From: Beijerinckiaceae bacterium
GTDB taxonomy: Bacteria; Pseudomonadota; Alphaproteobacteria; Rhizobiales; Beijerinckiaceae
Reading direction: 5' to 3'
NCBI GenBank assembly: GCA_019745195.1
Contig: JAIETL010000059.1
Span: 1-64,000, forward strand
DNA length: 64,000 nucleotides
Numbering within the stretch: the stretch's first letter is position 1; each line of letters opens with the position of its first letter. The notes below the pieces were generated by a model. The model had not been told where the DNA came from. It searched no databases and worked only from the letters and a program-made list of their open reading frames with translations. Positions 61,531-64,000 of this stretch are shown here, piece after piece. A program made the position numbers and the translations under genes.

Positions 61531-62439
61531 ATGCATCGTCCGTCGTTCAACGATCTCACCGCCTTCGTCGCCGTCGCCGACCATCGGAGTTTCCGCCGCG
61601 CCGCGGAGGAGATCGGCACGGCGCCCTCAACGTTGAGCCATGCGATCCGAACGTTGGAGGATCGCATGGGTGTCCGGCTCCTGAACCGCACGACGCGGAG
61701 CGTCTCGCCGACCGAGGCGGGCTTTCAACTCCTCACTCGGCTTCGGCCGGCACTGGCGACGCTGGACGAGGCGTTGGACAGCGTCGCGGCGTTTCGCGGC
61801 GACGTCTCAGGCACGGTGAGGATCAACGCGCCCCGGGTCGCGGCCGCGATGCTGGTGGACGACGTTCTTCCGCTCATGGCGGAGAGGTTCCCCGATGTCA
61901 CCGTCGACATCGTGGTGGAGGGCAAGCTGGTCGACATCGTATCCGGCGGCTTCGACGCCGGCGTCCGGCTCGCCGGCTCGATACAAATGGATATGGTCTG
62001 TGTGCAACTCGGCAGCCTAGTCGAATTCGTCTGCGTCGCATCCCCGGCCTACATATCTCGCCATGGCGAGCCGGGCTCTCCGGAAGACCTCAAGCGACAT
62101 CGCTGCATTGGCCACCGCATGCCTGGCGGCAAGCTGTATCGATGGGAGTTCACGCGCGCAGGGCAGGAACTGACAGTCGATACCGTTGGACCTGTGATCC
62201 TCGATGATGAGGACCTGATGGTCGACGCCGCCGTGAAGGGGCTTGGCATCGCATATGTCACGAGCCCCGCCGCGACGGCCGCCTTGGCCGACGGACGCCT
62301 GCGGCGGGTGCTCCGTCCATGGACGCCGGCGCCGGAGGCGATTGCGATATACTATCCTGGCCATAGGCGCGTACCGCCTGCGCTTCGTGCCTTTCTCGAC
62401 ACAGTAAAAACGCTGACACACGGATCGATGCAGCCGTAG
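61531..62439 (+). CDS. LysR-family transcriptional regulator
   Basis: This 302-residue LysR protein has SHAIRTLEDRMGVRLLNRTT and LVDIVSGGFDAG, a close relative of the regulators at 5070 and 29242. The start is the ATG at 61531; an open extension to 61495 is upstream. It faces RidA across a 128-base gap and is likely its regulator. Confidence 0.9.
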   Translation: MHRPSFNDLTAFVAVADHRSFRRAAEEIGTAPSTLSHAIRTLEDRMGVRLLNRTTRSVSPTEAGFQLLTRLRPALATLDEALDSVAAFRGDVSGTVRINAPRVAAAMLVDDVLPLMAERFPDVTVDIVVEGKLVDIVSGGFDAGVRLAGSIQMDMVCVQLGSLVEFVCVASPAYISRHGEPGSPEDLKRHRCIGHRMPGGKLYRWEFTRAGQELTVDTVGPVILDDEDLMVDAAVKGLGIAYVTSPAATAALADGRLRRVLRPWTPAPEAIAIYYPGHRRVPPALRAFLDTVKTLTHGSMQP

Positions 62440-62777
62440 GGCAGGTGTCGAGACTGAAGGATTCAAAGAATTCCCGCAGCAACAGCGCGCAAAATCGGTT
62501 CTAAGCAGCAGCGGAATTTACGCCTGCTTGGGCCGGAACGAGCGTACGCCGCTTCGGTAGAGATGCCGCTTCCCGCCGATGCTGAATTCAAGGGAGACAG
62601 GAAGCTCATAACCGCGTGCCTCGATGCCTAAGGAGGCCCGTAGGCGCTCAAAAGCATCGTGGCGCCGGGGTCAATTCGAAGCTGTGGGCTTACGCCAGCG
62701 CAAGTCTGGCCTGTTCGTGCATTACATTTATGGTGAGCGGGGCCATGTCGAAGGCCCCATCTTCAACGGAGACTTCA
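62440..62777. other. gap before the HU gene
   Basis: This 338-base region has no intact gene. A minus-strand frame near 62521-62660 reads as about 47 protein-like residues (ending SIGGKRHLYRSGVRSFRPK...) but has no start codon, so it may be a remnant. A hairpin lies at 62739-62758. Confidence 0.4.
62739..62758 (+). promoter_or_regulatory. GC-rich hairpin in the HU leader
   Basis: GGGGCC pairs with GGCCCC around an 8-base loop, 19 bases before the HU gene start. It could influence HU expression or end a transcript from upstream. Confidence 0.35.
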
Positions 62778-63050
62778 ATGACTAAGAACGGACTGATTGC
62801 CGCCGTTGCGGAAGATGCCGCCAAGTCGAAAACCGATGTCGTCGCCGTTCTGACATCGCTCGCTGCCATCGTCTCGACAACCTTGAAGGGAGGTGGTGAG
62901 CTCACCTTGGGCGGCATCGGCAGACTTTCAGCGGCGAAGCGCGACGCCCGACAAGCCCGCAATCCCTCGACCGGCGCGGTAATCGACGTCCCCGCGAAAA
63001 CGGTGGTTAAGTTCAAGGTGGCTAGAGACCTCGCAGACGCCGTTGCCTGA
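62778..63050 (+). CDS. HU-family DNA-binding protein
   Basis: This 90-residue histone-like protein has the HU fold: ELTLGGIGRLSAAKRDARQARNP in the beta-arm and VVKFKVARDLADAV at the C-terminus. It bends DNA as a dimer. The start ATG at 62778 follows GGAGACTTCA. It converges on mucR with a hairpin between. Confidence 0.9.
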   Translation: MTKNGLIAAVAEDAAKSKTDVVAVLTSLAAIVSTTLKGGGELTLGGIGRLSAAKRDARQARNPSTGAVIDVPAKTVVKFKVARDLADAVA

Positions 63051-63058
63051 TTTCGACG

Positions 63059-63085
63059 TCCCCGCCCATTCGAAATGAGCGGGGA
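63059..63085. terminator. hairpin between convergent HU and mucR genes
   Basis: TCCCCGC (63059-63065) pairs with GCGGGGA (63079-63085) around 13 bases. It has no long T run on either side, but its position between two convergent genes suits a bidirectional terminator. Confidence 0.4.
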
Positions 63086-63128
63086 GTTCGATCGATCCGG
63101 CTGGCCGCGGCCGGGCCGATCATCCGTA

Positions 63129-63584
63129 TCAAGCGGCGATCTTGGGCTTCGCCGCACGCTTCGCTTTGGCCGGTGGGGCGACGGCGGCGGCCTTGCGACC
63201 CAAACCCATCGACTTGGCGAGAGCCGACCGCGCCTCGGCATAAGCCGGCGCCACCATCGGATAATCCGCCGGCAGGCCCCACTTCGCCCGGTACTCGGCC
63301 GGCGTCATCCCATATTTGCTGCTCAAGTGGCGCTTGAGGGACTTGAACGACTTGCCGTCCTCCAGGCAGATGATCGCATCGGGCGTGACGGACTTGCGGA
63401 TCGATACCGCCGGAACCTGTGCCGCCGCCGGTGCCGGTTCAGCCTGTTTGCCCAACCCCGAGAGTGACGAGTGGACGCTGGCGATCAACCCGGCGAGATC
63501 GGACATCGGGACATTGTTGTTGGCGACATAGGCGGAGACGACGTCTGCCGCGAGCTCGACCAAATGACCGTTTGCTTCTTCCAT
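63129..63584 (-). CDS. MucR/Ros-family transcriptional regulator
   Basis: This 151-residue protein has the MucR core: [20 protein letters not shown] at about 65-84 (zinc-finger region), then [20 protein letters not shown] and [18 protein letters not shown]. The Ros-type zinc ligands are only partly kept: Cys73 and His86 remain, while the second Cys is Asp76 and the last His position is not His. GGAGG precedes the ATG at 63584. MucR proteins regulate exopolysaccharide and cell-cycle genes in Hyphomicrobiales. Confidence 0.88.
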   Translation of the reverse strand: MEEANGHLVELAADVVSAYVANNNVPMSDLAGLIASVHSSLSGLGKQAEPAPAAAQVPAVSIRKSVTPDAIICLEDGKSFKSLKRHLSSKYGMTPAEYRAKWGLPADYPMVAPAYAEARSALAKSMGLGRKAAAVAPPAKAKRAAKPKIAA

Positions 63585-64000
63585 GATTTCCTCCGGATAT
63601 CCAAATGCCATGCGAAATGACGTCTTGATGGTGGAACAATAATGAATCGATTCGCATAGTCTGATCATGCGAGGTAATCACGTTGCACAGATGCGTCTAG
63701 TGCCAAAGCGTCGAATATCGTAATTCTGAAGATCTTCGCCTGATAATTTCGCCCTCGGCCTTAACTGTTGAAGGCGGCGATGATCTTAAGTTCCTCCATT
63801 TCAGAATTTCCTTAAATTGCACGACGTTTTTTGCTAGAGGATGCCGTTGCGGGTGGTATCAGTCGGCAGATCCTGCTCGATCGGTACCAATGGGCGCCCG
63901 TGAGCCAGAAGCGATCACGATGCATCCGTAATTTATTCCAAAGTACGCCGATCCGGCCGCTTCAATGTTGGCGTTTGAATTCGAAGGTTTCCCCGCAAAC
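63585..64000. other. right edge, AT-richer, no gene recognised
   Basis: The 416 bases upstream of mucR are AT-rich and should contain its promoter and, by comparison with the family, autoregulatory sites. I see no reliable ORF and no clear RNA gene. Confidence 0.4.

Overview
The window looks like DNA from a GC-rich alphaproteobacterium, most likely a member of the Hyphomicrobiales. Three things point there: a MucR/Ros-type regulator at the right end, an alphaproteobacterial LexA box of the form GTTC-N7-GTTC in front of umuD, and periplasmic molybdenum hydroxylase clusters typical of soil and plant-associated alphaproteobacteria. I cannot tell chromosome from megaplasmid. No rRNA, tRNA, CRISPR array or intact insertion sequence was seen.

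Left part (about 1-36.7 kb) is accessory catabolism. Three paralogous clusters encode a Tat-exported molybdopterin hydroxylase (IorB/CoxL-like), its [2Fe-2S] partner (IorA-like) and c-type cytochromes that could take the electrons: cluster I at 421-4430, cluster II at 12465-17250, and cluster III at 30308-36691 (divergent, with a Kef-type antiporter and a broken toxin-antitoxin pair inside). Clusters I and II also carry near-identical short-chain dehydrogenases (SDRs). LysR regulators sit beside these blocks. Between them lie a VOC/SDR/SDR operon (6076-8128), a large winged-helix/NB-ARC/TPR regulator (8234-11131), a cupin, a membrane metallophosphoesterase, and a degradation block. That block holds two orphan solute-binding proteins, an aldehyde dehydrogenase, a CoA-transferase, a 3-hydroxyisobutyrate-dehydrogenase-like enzyme and a LysR (18.9-25.9 kb), followed by an OB protein, thiolase, SDR and enoyl-CoA hydratase (26.0-29.1 kb). 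Together they suggest oxidation of an aldehyde or N-heterocyclic compound, CoA activation, and beta-oxidation-like cleavage.

Middle part (about 36.7-61 kb) is a cryptic mobile-element-like region, almost all on the plus strand, with dense ATGA/TGATG overlaps and many small unknown proteins. Recognisable parts are a phage-type metallophosphoesterase, a Lon-like AAA ATPase, a 1360-residue primase-polymerase/helicase with an XPD/DinG-like cysteine set, a broken Dam-type methylase, a Shedu (DUF4263) defence nuclease, and an SOS-controlled umuDC operon broken by four single-base deletions. No integrase, conjugation or virion gene is visible. The region contains two families of duplicated hairpin leaders, three iteron-like repeats with paired palindromes, and a 7-bp hairpin that covers the Shine-Dalgarno (SD) sequence of the AAA gene.

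Right part (61-64 kb) returns to chromosome-like genes: RidA with a divergent LysR regulator, an HU-family protein and a MucR-family regulator.

The best candidates for something undescribed are the duplicated structured leaders with their gene modules (52.4-56.7 kb), the iteron/operator region before 53979, and the primase-helicase fusion with its neighbouring unknown operon.
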